From an uncultured Bacteroidales bacterium (GTDB taxonomy: Bacteria > Bacteroidota > Bacteroidia > Bacteroidales > Paludibacteraceae), in NCBI GenBank assembly GCA_937885465.1, contig CAKZZM010000142.1, forward strand, positions 1 to 32,038: a DNA stretch of 32,038 nt, in the 5' to 3' direction. The notes under the pieces are model-generated. The model worked only from the letters and a program-made list of their open reading frames with translations. It was not told the DNA's origin and did no database searches. Both the position numbers and the translations under genes were made by a program. Below, piece after piece: positions 6,324 to 14,584 of the stretch (positions within the stretch are counted from its first letter, which is position 1; each line of letters starts with the position of its first letter).

Positions 6324-7559
6324 TTATTTGTTTTTCCTCAGAAGGATGCGGAAAGTTGTGCCTTTTCCGAGTTCGGAGTTGTAGAGCGAAATAGAGCCGT
6401 GGTGGTAATCGTTGATGATACGTTTGGCGAGCGATAGCCCTAATCCCCATCCCCGTTGTTTGGTCGTATATCCGGGTTTGAAGACATTGCGTTGTTTGCG
6501 TCGTTCAATGCCCTTGCCTGTGTCTATAGTATCAATAACGAGCCAAGTTTCCTTACCTCTTGGTCTTAATCTGCTTATCTCGCTTACGATGATATTAATT
6601 GTGCCGCTTTTGCTTATGGCATCAACGCTATTGCGAATAAGGTTTTCTATTACCCAAGTGAAAAGACCTGCGTTGAGGTCAGCACTGCAATCTTCGTTTG
6701 TGGTGCAAGATACATTGATCGTTATTCGCCCTGTAATGCGGTGCTGCATATAATCGGCAGTCTGCCTTAGCAGCGGCATAATAAGAGTGTGGGTGAGTGT
6801 TGGTTTTGACCCGATTTTAGAAAAGCGATCAGTTATTATATTAAGCCGTGCTATATCGTTTTCTATCTCGCTGAGTGCCGGTTCATTTGGGTATCTCTCT
6901 CTCAAAATCTCGTTCCACGCATTGAGCGAAGATATCGGAGTCCCTAATTGGTGCGCCGTTTCTTTGCATAATCCGACCCACACAATATTCTCTTCTGCCT
7001 TGTGTGTAGAGTAGATAGATATGAGGGCGATGATGATGAAAGCGGTTATGAGAAGGAGTTGCAGATATGGTAGCAAGTGCAATGACTGAAGCATCTGAGA
7101 TTCATCGTAGTAGATATATTGTTTCCCAAGCTGTTCGAAATATGAATTTGAGTCTGCATCTGCGGTCGCTTGTTTGGTAGTCAGATTAACCTCAATAGGC
7201 ACGCATGTTACTTTTAGTTTATCTATATGCTTTTGGTAATATGCAATTACGGCAGAATCATTGCCGTTTATTTCTGCTTTTCGTTGCAGCGATTTTGGCA
7301 GTCTGACATTACGACATAGCATATAATTCCCCTCTGCATCAGTCATATAGACGGGAATAGTGGTGTTACCTTCAATGATAGTTGAAATGAAGTCAATATT
7401 ATCGCCGGGTTTGGCGAGGATAAATTGCCGTGTAGCCTCAGCCCATATCTCTACCTTGTGCTGCTCTTCAATGGCAAGCGACTTGGCAAGGCGGTTGGTG
7501 TAAAACATCGAACCGATAACGATTAGCAGTGATAATATAACAAGCAGGATGTTTCTCAT
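6324..7559 (-). CDS. sensor histidine kinase, orphan
   Basis: A 411-residue membrane histidine kinase. A signal-anchor TM segment at about residues 3-20 and a second TM at 164-183 bracket a periplasmic sensor domain of about 140 residues. There is no HAMP or PAS domain. The H-box is KETAHQLGTPISSL with phospho-acceptor His203, the form frequent in Bacteroidota kinases. The catalytic domain shows the N box ENLIRNSVDAI, the G1 box DTGKGI and the G2 box GWGLGLSLAKRI, so it should be active. No response regulator is adjacent, so its partner is encoded elsewhere. Its stop codon lies 2 bp from a dyad site of the 6229-6322 array. Confidence 0.9.
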   Translation of the reverse strand: MRNILLVILSLLIVIGSMFYTNRLAKSLAIEEQHKVEIWAEATRQFILAKPGDNIDFISTIIEGNTTIPVYMTDAEGNYMLCRNVRLPKSLQRKAEINGNDSAVIAYYQKHIDKLKVTCVPIEVNLTTKQATADADSNSYFEQLGKQYIYYDESQMLQSLHLLPYLQLLLITAFIIIALISIYSTHKAEENIVWVGLCKETAHQLGTPISSLNAWNEILRERYPNEPALSEIENDIARLNIITDRFSKIGSKPTLTHTLIMPLLRQTADYMQHRITGRITINVSCTTNEDCSADLNAGLFTWVIENLIRNSVDAISKSGTINIIVSEISRLRPRGKETWLVIDTIDTGKGIERRKQRNVFKPGYTTKQRGWGLGLSLAKRIINDYHHGSISLYNSELGKGTTFRILLRKNK

Positions 7560-7596
7560 TTGTTGAAATAGCGTATTCGGGCTTCACCTATCTATG

Positions 7597-7617
7597 CATC
7601 GCGCATCAGCGCGCAAT
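7597..7617 (-). repeat. repeat unit E, copy 1
   Basis: On the minus strand, ATTGCGC then GCTGATGCGCGATG. It forms a GCGC hairpin and begins inside the phosphoesterase stop codon context. Copy 2 (9867-9887) sits in the same place after another stop codon. Confidence 0.65.
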
Positions 7618-8111
7618 TACAATCTTTGCAGTTCGATAATCTCAAGGTCTTTTATCTGTTTCCCGTCGATGCAGAATCGCATCAGGGTCTGCGTTGTTTG
7701 TATTCCGTATTTACCCGCTGCACCCGGGTTAAGGCAGAGCATGTTGTGGGCTTTGTCGAAATGCACCTTTAATATATGTGTATGTCCGCAGCAAAATAAG
7801 TTAGCGGGTTCTCTATTTAAAAGTGCGCGAATATTAGGCGCGAGAAAACCGTGAACATAGCCGATATGTGTCAGGACGACATCTACATCCTCGCAGCGAA
7901 AGCGCTCAACCTCACGCAACATATATCTCAAATCCCCCGCATCTATATTTCCATATACAGCGCGAATAGGTTTATGTCGCTTTAGTAACTCAAGAACCTC
8001 TGTGCTACCTATATCGCCGCAATGCCATATTTCGTCAACATCGCTGAAATGCTCAAGAACGCGTTGGTCAAGTAGTCCGTGAGTGTCTGATATGAGACCG
8101 ATGCGGGTCAT
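7617..8111 (-). CDS. metallophosphoesterase, YfcE/MJ0936 family
   Basis: A 164-residue calcineurin-like phosphodiesterase. All metal-binding motifs are present: SDTHG (8-12), HCGDIG (30-35), GNID (about 54-57), the THIG histidine (81-84) and GHTH (about 109-112). Members hydrolyse phosphodiesters with Mn2+ or similar metals; the physiological substrate is uncertain. The start codon overlaps the gldF stop as ATGA, so the gene is coupled to gldF. The stop codon immediately borders repeat unit E. Length is normal for the family. Confidence 0.9.
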   Translation of the reverse strand: MTRIGLISDTHGLLDQRVLEHFSDVDEIWHCGDIGSTEVLELLKRHKPIRAVYGNIDAGDLRYMLREVERFRCEDVDVVLTHIGYVHGFLAPNIRALLNREPANLFCCGHTHILKVHFDKAHNMLCLNPGAAGKYGIQTTQTLMRFCIDGKQIKDLEIIELQRL

Positions 8112-8818
8112 TTGAGTTTATATATTGTAGAGGACAGGAAAAATACCGCTACTATGAGAAAATAGGCAAGATCTTTAATCTCTATTACGCCTCTCGATAT
8201 AGAGAGGAAATGTTGATATCCGCCTATATGTTCAATAAAGGTAACGGTAGCGCTGTCGTGGAAAAGTGACGCCAGAAGGTCAAACCCATAGTAGAAGAAA
8301 GCGCAGGCAATGACTGATAATATGAAACAGACGATTTGGTTGGTGGAGAAAGATGAAGCAAAAGTGCCGATAGCAATAAAAGAAAGCGAGATAAGCATCA
8401 GTCCGAAGAAAGCGGCAAAGAATGCCGCAGAATCGATATTGCCCACCGGTTCGGCAATAAAATATACGGCCATATAGTGAATAAGGCAGGCACTAATGCT
8501 AATCACGACCAATACCCATGCCGCCATAAATTTGGCGATGACAATGCGGTGTAGGGAGATTGGTTTTGTTCGTAACAAATCCCAAGTGCCGTTTTGCCGC
8601 TCCTCCGAGAACAAGCGCATAGTTAGTGCCGGACACATAAATAGAAAAAGCCATGGACTCAAACGGAATAACCCGTCAACCTGAGAATAACCGCTGTCTA
8701 TGATATTCCATTCGCCGGGGATAACCCAAAGAAAGAGGAATATTATCAGTAAATACAACCCGATGACGATATATGCCACAGGTGTCGTAAAATAATATAG
8801 CAATTCCTTTCTAAACAT
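8108..8818 (-). CDS. gldF: GldF-like ABC-2 type transporter permease
   Basis: A 236-residue integral membrane permease with six predicted TM segments, starting FRKELLYYFTTPVAYIVIG. The conserved loop MRLFSEERQNGTWDLLRTKP is the family signature of ABC-2 permeases and of GldF in particular. In gliding Bacteroidota, GldF works with GldG and the ATPase GldA. Here the usual gldG neighbour is missing: the next gene, coupled by ATGA, is a phosphoesterase. Either gldG is elsewhere or this is a GldF-type permease serving another exporter, as in many non-gliding Bacteroidales. Confidence 0.82.
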   Translation of the reverse strand: MFRKELLYYFTTPVAYIVIGLYLLIIFLFLWVIPGEWNIIDSGYSQVDGLFRLSPWLFLFMCPALTMRLFSEERQNGTWDLLRTKPISLHRIVIAKFMAAWVLVVISISACLIHYMAVYFIAEPVGNIDSAAFFAAFFGLMLISLSFIAIGTFASSFSTNQIVCFILSVIACAFFYYGFDLLASLFHDSATVTFIEHIGGYQHFLSISRGVIEIKDLAYFLIVAVFFLSSTIYKLK

Positions 8819-8863
8819 CGTTCCTAATTCTATCTGACATCGATAGCGGTAGGGTATTGCTCG

Positions 8864-8889
8864 ATAGTGGAGAACGTCTGAGAACGTTC
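8864..8889 (+). repeat. repeat unit A, copy 1 (stop-bearing TGAG variant)
   Basis: Full-length unit A in the gap between the nucleoside phosphorylase stop and gldF. The internal CCG is replaced by GAG, so the frame that would read VENVSERS contains TGA. The same variant occurs at the tilS stop. Confidence 0.85.
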
Positions 8890-8949
8890 AACCGTGAAAT
8901 TGTCCGGCAGCGAAAAGATGTTCTATGCCCGTCATTACTGAGTTTTGAC

Positions 8950-9825
8950 TTAGAGCCTTTCCAAAACGGTCTGTACCAGTTGTTTGATGCATGGTTTGTA
9001 GTCGGTGTTTGCCGCCTCTGCTTTTCTCTGCGCTATGACACAGCATACTGTCATTGCTTTGTGTCCCATCAATAGAGAGAGTGCGGCGATGGCAGACCCC
9101 TCCATCTCGTAATTGGTTATTCGCTGACCTTGGTATCTGAAAGCACTAATGCGTTCGTTGATATCAGGAACTGCTATATTGCATCGTAAGACGCGCCCTT
9201 GCGGTCCGTAGAAACCATTGGCGGCGATAGTGCAACCTCGCAGCATATCGTCTTGTGCTATGCGGTTAACTAATTCTTTATCTGCCGGAACGACATACGG
9301 AACGGCAGCTTTCTTCGGATAATGAATAAACTCGACTAAGGCTTGCTCAAACCCTATTTCTGCTATATTGTCCCTGCCCTCGTAAAATGCAAGAACACCG
9401 TCAAAGCCTATTGACTTTTCGCTGACAAGGAATGAGCCGATTTGAATATCGTCCTGCATAGCACCGCAAGTGCCTATCCTCACTATTTCCAAGGTCTTTT
9501 TCTGCGCTTTCTCCGTACGGGTTGTAAAGTCAATATTGGCAAGAGCGTCTAACTCGTTTAGAACGATGTCAATATTATCTGTACCTATACCTGTGCTGAT
9601 GCAAGAAATGCGTTTGCCGTTATATTTGCCGGTAATAGTATGGAACTCGCGACTCTGAATATCGCACTCTATGCTGCCTCCATCAAAATAAGAAGCAACC
9701 ATATTCACGCGGTCTTGGTCACCGACCAGTATAATCTTATCCGCAAGGTGTTCCGGACGAATATGAAGATGAAAGGCTGAGCCGTCTTCATTAATAATCA
9801 GTTGTGATGCGGGAAATGTTCTCAT
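8950..9825 (-). CDS. nucleoside phosphorylase, uridine-phosphorylase-like
   Basis: A 291-residue PNP/UDP-family enzyme that cleaves nucleosides with phosphate to free base and ribose 1-phosphate. Features: a phosphate-binding GDQDRVNMVA segment (about residues 35-44), STGIGTDN (about 77-84), an RIGTCGAMQ loop, and the ribose-binding signature NYEMEGSAIAAL near residue 240. Length and the ILVGDQDRV pattern fit the Bacteroidota uridine phosphorylase-like subgroup; base preference cannot be fixed from sequence reading alone. It is a single leftward gene between the envelope cluster and gldF. Confidence 0.85.
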   Translation of the reverse strand: MRTFPASQLIINEDGSAFHLHIRPEHLADKIILVGDQDRVNMVASYFDGGSIECDIQSREFHTITGKYNGKRISCISTGIGTDNIDIVLNELDALANIDFTTRTEKAQKKTLEIVRIGTCGAMQDDIQIGSFLVSEKSIGFDGVLAFYEGRDNIAEIGFEQALVEFIHYPKKAAVPYVVPADKELVNRIAQDDMLRGCTIAANGFYGPQGRVLRCNIAVPDINERISAFRYQGQRITNYEMEGSAIAALSLLMGHKAMTVCCVIAQRKAEAANTDYKPCIKQLVQTVLERL

Positions 9826-9866
9826 AGTTTATTAGTTACAAGTTATAAGGGATTGGTTTTAAGACA

Positions 9867-9887
9867 CATCGCGCATTAATGCGCAAT
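9867..9887 (-). repeat. repeat unit E, copy 2
   Basis: On the minus strand, ATTGCGC then ATTAATGCGCGATG. It contains the perfect palindrome GCGCATTAATGCGC. It lies 4 bp after the DUF3467 stop codon, the same position relative to a gene end as copy 1. Confidence 0.65.
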
Positions 9888-9891
9888 CAGG

Positions 9892-10194
9892 TTACGCCTC
9901 GCCACCGAAAGCCAATGGTATGGCGTTTTTCTGAGAAGCGTTATTGAGTTGGATAGTGCCGAACTGCTGCTCATACTTCTGAATATTATCTTGCAGTGCA
10001 GCGAGAAGTCGCTTTGCGTGTTCAGGTGCAAGAATAACTCTGCTTTGAACCTGTGCGCCTTTGGCACCGGGGAGTAGGGCTGCAAAATCCAGCACAAACT
10101 CTGTGGCAGAGTGTCCTATGATAGCAAGATTAGAGTACTTACCTGAAGCTACCTCAGGTGCTATGTTTACATTCATTTGTTGTGTCTGTTCCAT
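9892..10194 (-). CDS. DUF3467 family protein
   Basis: A 100-residue protein with the complete DUF3467 pattern: KYSNLAIIGHSATEFVLDFA (about residues 19-38), then GAKGAQVQSRVILAPEHAKR and LLAALQDNIQKYEQQFG. This small soluble family is common in Bacteroidota and has no established function. It is the last gene of a leftward run that includes the GT2 glycosyltransferase (25 bp gap with AT-rich TTTTAATTTT spacing). Co-transcription with envelope glycan genes is plausible but proves no role. Confidence 0.9.
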   Translation of the reverse strand: MEQTQQMNVNIAPEVASGKYSNLAIIGHSATEFVLDFAALLPGAKGAQVQSRVILAPEHAKRLLAALQDNIQKYEQQFGTIQLNNASQKNAIPLAFGGEA

Positions 10195-10219
10195 AATTTT
10201 TAATTTTAATTTTTAAGTT

Positions 10220-11458
10220 TTAATTCCATTTGAACTCTTTCTCTTTCTTCAAAGAGTGTTTGAGGAGCAGAGAAAGTTGCATAAGAGGAAAGTATATGTC
10301 GAAGAATATTACTGACAGGCCGAACATATTTGACCTTAGTTTATATGCGGTTGCATCGATAATAATAATCTGCGTCAATAGTCTTCCCGCAAATAGTCCC
10401 AGCGTCAGCCAACCGATAATTGGCAATAACACTCCTTTAAGAGCATATATAGAGATAAGTATAACTGCGATATACCACAAAGCTCTTGTCAGAGGTTCAA
10501 AGGTGAGTCGTAGTTTGGTGCTAAAACGATAGGCGTGCGCAACGGATAGATGCCGATATTTCTGTGTGCGCCAATCTTTGAATCTTTCTTTAGGCACTGA
10601 CCATGTCGTACTCTGTTTGCCAACAACTACTGCTGTGTTTTTTCTTGTCGCCACCTTATTGATAAAGAGGTCGTCATCTCCTGCTTTCTCTTGCAACATA
10701 TTCGAGAATCCGCCGGACGAGAAGAAGGTGCTTTTCTTATATGCGAGATTTCTGCCTACGCCCATATACGGATGTCCGCATATTGCCATTCCGAGATACA
10801 GCATGGCTGTCGTGAGTGTTTCGTATTGAATAAATCGGTTGAGCAATGTCGGTTTGCGGAAATATCCCCCATACCCGAGTACCACTTCTATTTCAGGTTT
10901 ATCAAACCCGCGCATCATCTGCCTGATCCATTGATTCGAGTCGGGTACGCAGTCAGCATCGGTCAGAAGTAGGTATTCATATTGAGCGGCTTTGACTGCA
11001 AGAGTGAGCCCTAACTTCTTTGTTGAGTGCACCATCGAATGTTGCGGTACGAAGGTGAGATGCAGGGTGGGGTAGAGGTTGCGGTATTGCTCCAATAGCG
11101 TTTGCGTATCGTCCTCGCTGCCGTCATTAACCACTATGACCTCGAAAAGCGGGTAGTCTTGCGATAGAACGACCTGAAGAAAATCCTTGAGATTATAATA
11201 CTCGTTCTTCGCGCATATTATTACACTTACCCCGCGATTTTCTTTCTCTTCATCACTTCTTGTGAGTTCCGTTTCATTCGTGGTAGTTGTTAATTTTTCG
11301 GCATCTTTCGTACTTGTTACTCTCTCTGTCTTACCAAACTTTCTTATTATTCCTCCCATATAAAGGATGTAGTGGTACATCTGAAATAGGAAGAGAGAGC
11401 ATATTGCTATCAGTGCGATCTGATTAATCGTCCCTATGTTTATCCACCACTCAGCCAT
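10220..11458 (-). CDS. membrane glycosyltransferase, GT2 family
   Basis: A 412-residue processive-type glycosyltransferase. An N-terminal TM segment (about residues 10-30) is followed by a charged linker and a GT-A domain. The motifs are VSVIICAKNE, VIVVNDGSEDDT, the metal-binding LLTDADCVPDS, GDDDLF as the catalytic-base region and KYRHLS in place of QxxRW. Two or three C-terminal TM segments (about 305-380) follow. It probably adds sugars to a lipid carrier or extruded glycan at the inner membrane. The ATG at 11458 was chosen because it overlaps the upstream stop as TGATG; the only codon further out is a TTG. Confidence 0.88.
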   Translation of the reverse strand: MAEWWINIGTINQIALIAICSLFLFQMYHYILYMGGIIRKFGKTERVTSTKDAEKLTTTTNETELTRSDEEKENRGVSVIICAKNEYYNLKDFLQVVLSQDYPLFEVIVVNDGSEDDTQTLLEQYRNLYPTLHLTFVPQHSMVHSTKKLGLTLAVKAAQYEYLLLTDADCVPDSNQWIRQMMRGFDKPEIEVVLGYGGYFRKPTLLNRFIQYETLTTAMLYLGMAICGHPYMGVGRNLAYKKSTFFSSGGFSNMLQEKAGDDDLFINKVATRKNTAVVVGKQSTTWSVPKERFKDWRTQKYRHLSVAHAYRFSTKLRLTFEPLTRALWYIAVILISIYALKGVLLPIIGWLTLGLFAGRLLTQIIIIDATAYKLRSNMFGLSVIFFDIYFPLMQLSLLLKHSLKKEKEFKWN

Positions 11459-12429
11459 CAATCGTTGTATAGTAGTTTGATATTATCAATCCAAAGTGTA
11501 TTACCTTCTCTCCCGACGAAAGCCTCGTAGCAGCCCGAACCGAAACTGATGATAATATGCGTTGGTGTTGTGCCTTCCGCAGCCCAGCCCTCTTCCTGTA
11601 TTGGAACAATCTGACCTTTGGAATTGCGAGCACGCATAACATTGTCAAGTTTCATGTAGTCTTTGTAGAAAGATTTTTTAGTGATGTCGCCGTAGTGGAT
11701 AGGAGTCTGATGGTTATTCACCCATGTCTTTTGGTCTTTATTGATGCGCTCGAAGGCAGTACCGACACGCAGAGCGTGAATATTTCCTTCACTATCTTCC
11801 CAGCGCTTTTGCAGCAAGCAGAATACTTGTGCTTCATCGTGACCCTCTATCATCTTTGGCTTACCGGTTCCTTTAGCGAAAGTGATAGTGTTTTCCGGTG
11901 ATATTGTTGCCTTGTAGTCGAATACTAATGCAGCGGGTCGTTTGGTGAAAGGTACGCCGTAATCCATATTTTGATACGGGTCTTTCGCCGTTTTGATTGG
12001 CTCTATTGAACGACCAGTAAAAATGTTGCCGGCAACAAGCAGTTTCATATCTATTATGCCGAGTGCTGTCAGCTCCTCTAATTTAGAGTCCATACGGCAG
12101 CAATATCCGTTCTCTTTGTCGCGGTATTCGGGGCGGACGGTACCGCTTGCTTTCTCCACTCCTGATACTTTGGCGTATGCGTTGCTCTGACTCCAAGGAT
12201 TGCCCTTTGCAAAGGTCAGTGCTTCGTTTTGCCGGACCGTATCTGTTGGTGCAATGGCATAAATAACTCGCGTCTTTCCGCCTATAATGCGCGACTCTTT
12301 GATATTACGCACTTTCCATTGTTCAAAGTCGCCAAACGCCACTTTCTCGTAATGCTGCGCTATTGCAACACTACTGCATATAGTGCATATTATAGTGATT
12401 AGCAAACAACATTTTTTCATACATTTCAT
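11458..12429 (-). CDS. PCMD-domain secreted protein (putative carbohydrate metabolism)
   Basis: A 323-residue exported protein. The signal peptide (KKCCLLITIICTICSSVAIA, cleavage before Gln) is followed by FGDFEQWKVRNIKESRIIGG, the opening of the PCMD beta-sandwich, and ends with the conserved FGSGCYEAFVGREGNTLWID. The mature N-terminus is not Cys, so it is periplasmic or passes to the surface by another route. PCMD proteins are linked with glycan use in Bacteroidota. The second Met codon (12420) may be the true start. It is coupled by TGATG to the GT2 gene and lies 68 bp after the SGNH esterase gene. An inverted repeat TGTACCG/CGGTACA lies in that gap. Confidence 0.8.
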   Translation of the reverse strand: MKCMKKCCLLITIICTICSSVAIAQHYEKVAFGDFEQWKVRNIKESRIIGGKTRVIYAIAPTDTVRQNEALTFAKGNPWSQSNAYAKVSGVEKASGTVRPEYRDKENGYCCRMDSKLEELTALGIIDMKLLVAGNIFTGRSIEPIKTAKDPYQNMDYGVPFTKRPAALVFDYKATISPENTITFAKGTGKPKMIEGHDEAQVFCLLQKRWEDSEGNIHALRVGTAFERINKDQKTWVNNHQTPIHYGDITKKSFYKDYMKLDNVMRARNSKGQIVPIQEEGWAAEGTTPTHIIISFGSGCYEAFVGREGNTLWIDNIKLLYND

Positions 12430-12497
12430 TATTTCTTACTATCTGTTTCGCCATGCCCCTTGTACCGGGCATTAGCGGTACATTAGTCCGTTGTAAA

Positions 12498-13352
12498 TTA
12501 TTTTAGGTCTGCCTTTTGGTCGCTTTCCGTTTTCTTACTGTCGGTTGGCATATTAGGACGGCAGAATGTGGTATATTTAGGCTCTGTTGCATCAAGTACA
12601 ATGCTCTTTTGCAGGCATTTTATTTTTTGCGAAACAATCATATCTGCTGCCATTTTGCCTACAATTAGTGCTCCGTTTTCGCGAAGATGAGTGTTGTCGA
12701 TCTTGCCGTCAGGGAACTTTTGGCACTCGCCCGGTGCTACATTCATGAAATATTGTTTTGACTCTTCATCGCCCAATTCCGTGAGCCACTGTGCTGTTGC
12801 TTCTTCAAGGTCAAGCATTGGTACTTTCATTCGTTGGGCAACGCGTTTTGCCGCCTCAGGATATCCACCGTGTTTGTGAATAAATTCGCCGGTCTGCTTG
12901 TTGAAAGCGCGGCGACTGATAGGAGTGCATAGTATCACGTCCGCGCCTTTCTTCTTCGCCTGCTCTATCATCAGCATCAGGTTGTTCTCATAATCCTCAA
13001 TAGACGCATATCTATTCGGATCGGTTATCTTTTGGTCGTTATGACCAAACTGAATAATAACGATGTCGCCGCGTGATATCCTTGATAATACGCTATCCCA
13101 ACGATGCTCATCGATGAATGATTTGGTGCTGCGACCGTTCATTGCATGATTTTCCACAATTATATCTTCCGTGAGATATGTGGGAAATAACTGTCCCCAA
13201 CCGCGTTCAGGGGAGATGTCTAATTCGGTCTTGTCTGCCATTGTGGAGTCACCGACCATAAACAAACGCTTAGGCTTATTGCCCGCTGAAGTAAACAACA
13301 CTAACGACATAACAGCCGCTGAAAAAAGTGTTAAAATGGATTTTGTTTGCAT
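12498..13352 (-). CDS. SGNH esterase, rhamnogalacturonan acetylesterase-like
   Basis: A 284-residue secreted hydrolase. The signal peptide is at about residues 1-23. Block I GDSTMAD holds the catalytic Ser, the Asn of NGRSTKSF is in block II, GHND is block III, and DNTHL (about residue 221) supplies Asp and His. This set is typical of CE12-like rhamnogalacturonan acetylesterases, which remove acetyl groups from pectin side chains. The C-terminal tail of about 40 residues after the catalytic domain is Lys-rich and of no known function. It leads the envelope and glycan gene run and has its own promoter near 13400-13431. Confidence 0.87.
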   Translation of the reverse strand: MQTKSILTLFSAAVMSLVLFTSAGNKPKRLFMVGDSTMADKTELDISPERGWGQLFPTYLTEDIIVENHAMNGRSTKSFIDEHRWDSVLSRISRGDIVIIQFGHNDQKITDPNRYASIEDYENNLMLMIEQAKKKGADVILCTPISRRAFNKQTGEFIHKHGGYPEAAKRVAQRMKVPMLDLEEATAQWLTELGDEESKQYFMNVAPGECQKFPDGKIDNTHLRENGALIVGKMAADMIVSQKIKCLQKSIVLDATEPKYTTFCRPNMPTDSKKTESDQKADLK

Positions 13353-13399
13353 ATATTTGATGTTTTGTGATTTCGTTTATCACCTAAATGTGTATTATG

Positions 13400-13431
13400 C
13401 AAAATTATAGTTTTTTTTTCAAAAATGCAAG
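13400..13431 (-). promoter_or_regulatory. probable promoter of the SGNH esterase run
   Basis: The -7 box TAATTTTG (13407-13400) is a full consensus match. The -33 region reads CTTG (13431-13428), one base off TTTG, with 20 nt between. The predicted start is about 40 nt upstream of the ATG at 13352. Confidence 0.45.
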
Positions 13432-13486
13432 ATTTATTTTATTTATTTTCATTAGATGTATTTTTTTTTGCATAATGCAGTTTTGT

Positions 13487-13518
13487 GTTGTGAGTATGGC
13501 GGAAAAACAGTACCTTTG
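13487..13518 (+). promoter_or_regulatory. probable prs promoter
   Basis: The -7 box TACCTTTG (13511-13518) matches the consensus, with GTTG (13487-13490) 20 nt upstream as an imperfect -33 box. The leader would be about 50 nt. The 13353-13573 gap contains only this and the divergent esterase promoter. Confidence 0.45.
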
Positions 13519-13573
13519 TAGTGTATTTAGTTCTTATCTCTAAACTCTAAATTCCAAACAATTCTTTATTGCT

Positions 13574-14536
13574 ATGCTTATAGAGGCTAATCCGTTTAAG
13601 ATTTTTGCGGGCAGTAAGGGCGAAGCTCTCGCCCGCAGGGTGTGTGACTACTTGAATGTCAGTTTAGGTAAGGTTAATGTAGAGCACTTCTCTGATGGGG
13701 AGTTCTCCGTTAATTTTGAAGACTCCGTACGCGGACAGTCGGTGTTTCTATTTCAATCAACTTGCCCCTCGTCGGATAATTTGTTTGAATTATTGCTGAT
13801 GATTGATGCTGCCCGCAGAGCAAGTGCGTACAAGGTTATTGCCGTTATTCCGTATTTCGGATGGGCAAGGCAGGATAGGAAGGACAAACCTCGTGTCTCG
13901 ATAGGTGCAAAATTGATAACTAATATGTTGCAGACTGCGGGTGCAGACCGTGTAATCACTCTTGACCTGCATGCCGACCAGATACAAGGCTTCTTTGATA
14001 TTCCCGTAGATCATTTGTTCGGCTCAACAATCTTCGCCGATTATATCCAGTCACTCCACTTAGAAAATTTAGTTATAGCCTCGCCTGATGTAGGCGGCTC
14101 AAAGCGGGCTGCCGCTTTCGCCAAGAAGTTGAGTCGCAGACTCAAGATGGAGGTTCCCGTCGTTATTTGCTATAAGCAGCGACTGCGTGCCAATCAAGTG
14201 AGCGAGATACGCGTGTTGGGTGATATAGCGGATAAGAATGTAGTTATTGTTGACGATATAGCAGATACAGCCGGTACTCTCTGCAAGGCCGCAGGCGTGA
14301 TGAAGGCTGCGGGGGCAGCTACGGTAAGGGCTGTCGTCTCTCACGGCATCCTCTCCGGTAACGCTTGCGAGCGGGTTATGGAGAGCGAATTAGAAGAACT
14401 TGTGTTCTCTGATTCTCTGCCGTTTGACGAAAGTCGCCTGCCTAAAGCCAAGGTTATCACTACTGAAGCCATATTCGGAGAGACAATAAAAGCCATACAG
14501 AACCACACCTCTATCTCCGACCAAAACATCAGATAG
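13574..14536 (+). CDS. prs: ribose-phosphate pyrophosphokinase
   Basis: A 320-residue PRPP synthetase that makes PRPP from ribose 5-phosphate and ATP for nucleotide, His and Trp synthesis. Visible family motifs: FSDGEFSVNFEDSVRG near residue 40; PYFGWARQDRKDKPR, the ATP-binding flexible loop (about 95-109); LDLHADQIQGFF, the metal and regulatory region; and VVIVDDIADTAGTL (about 219-232), the PRPP-binding loop, with Ala in place of the usual Ile. Length is standard. It is followed after 48 bp by rlmN on the same strand and may be co-transcribed with it. Confidence 0.97.
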   Translation: MLIEANPFKIFAGSKGEALARRVCDYLNVSLGKVNVEHFSDGEFSVNFEDSVRGQSVFLFQSTCPSSDNLFELLLMIDAARRASAYKVIAVIPYFGWARQDRKDKPRVSIGAKLITNMLQTAGADRVITLDLHADQIQGFFDIPVDHLFGSTIFADYIQSLHLENLVIASPDVGGSKRAAAFAKKLSRRLKMEVPVVICYKQRLRANQVSEIRVLGDIADKNVVIVDDIADTAGTLCKAAGVMKAAGAATVRAVVSHGILSGNACERVMESELEELVFSDSLPFDESRLPKAKVITTEAIFGETIKAIQNHTSISDQNIR

Positions 14537-14584
14537 GATACGACTACGGGAAGAGCCGAAAAAACTCAAGAAGAGTATGCTGCA

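Noticed and set aside
8857..9075. Open frame on the plus strand opposite the nucleoside phosphorylase 3' end
   Set aside because: It starts in unit A and overlaps a real gene on the other strand; it arises because the unit is open in most frames.
12461..12482. TGTACCG/CGGTACA inverted repeat between the esterase and PCMD genes
   Set aside because: A 7-bp stem with an 8-bp loop and no T-tract, found once only; too weak to call a terminator or operator.
13140..13165. IIVENHAMNGRS in the SGNH esterase, similar to IVEN of unit A
   Set aside because: The Asn and NGRS residues belong to the conserved esterase block II, and the DNA does not match the unit beyond GTGGA.
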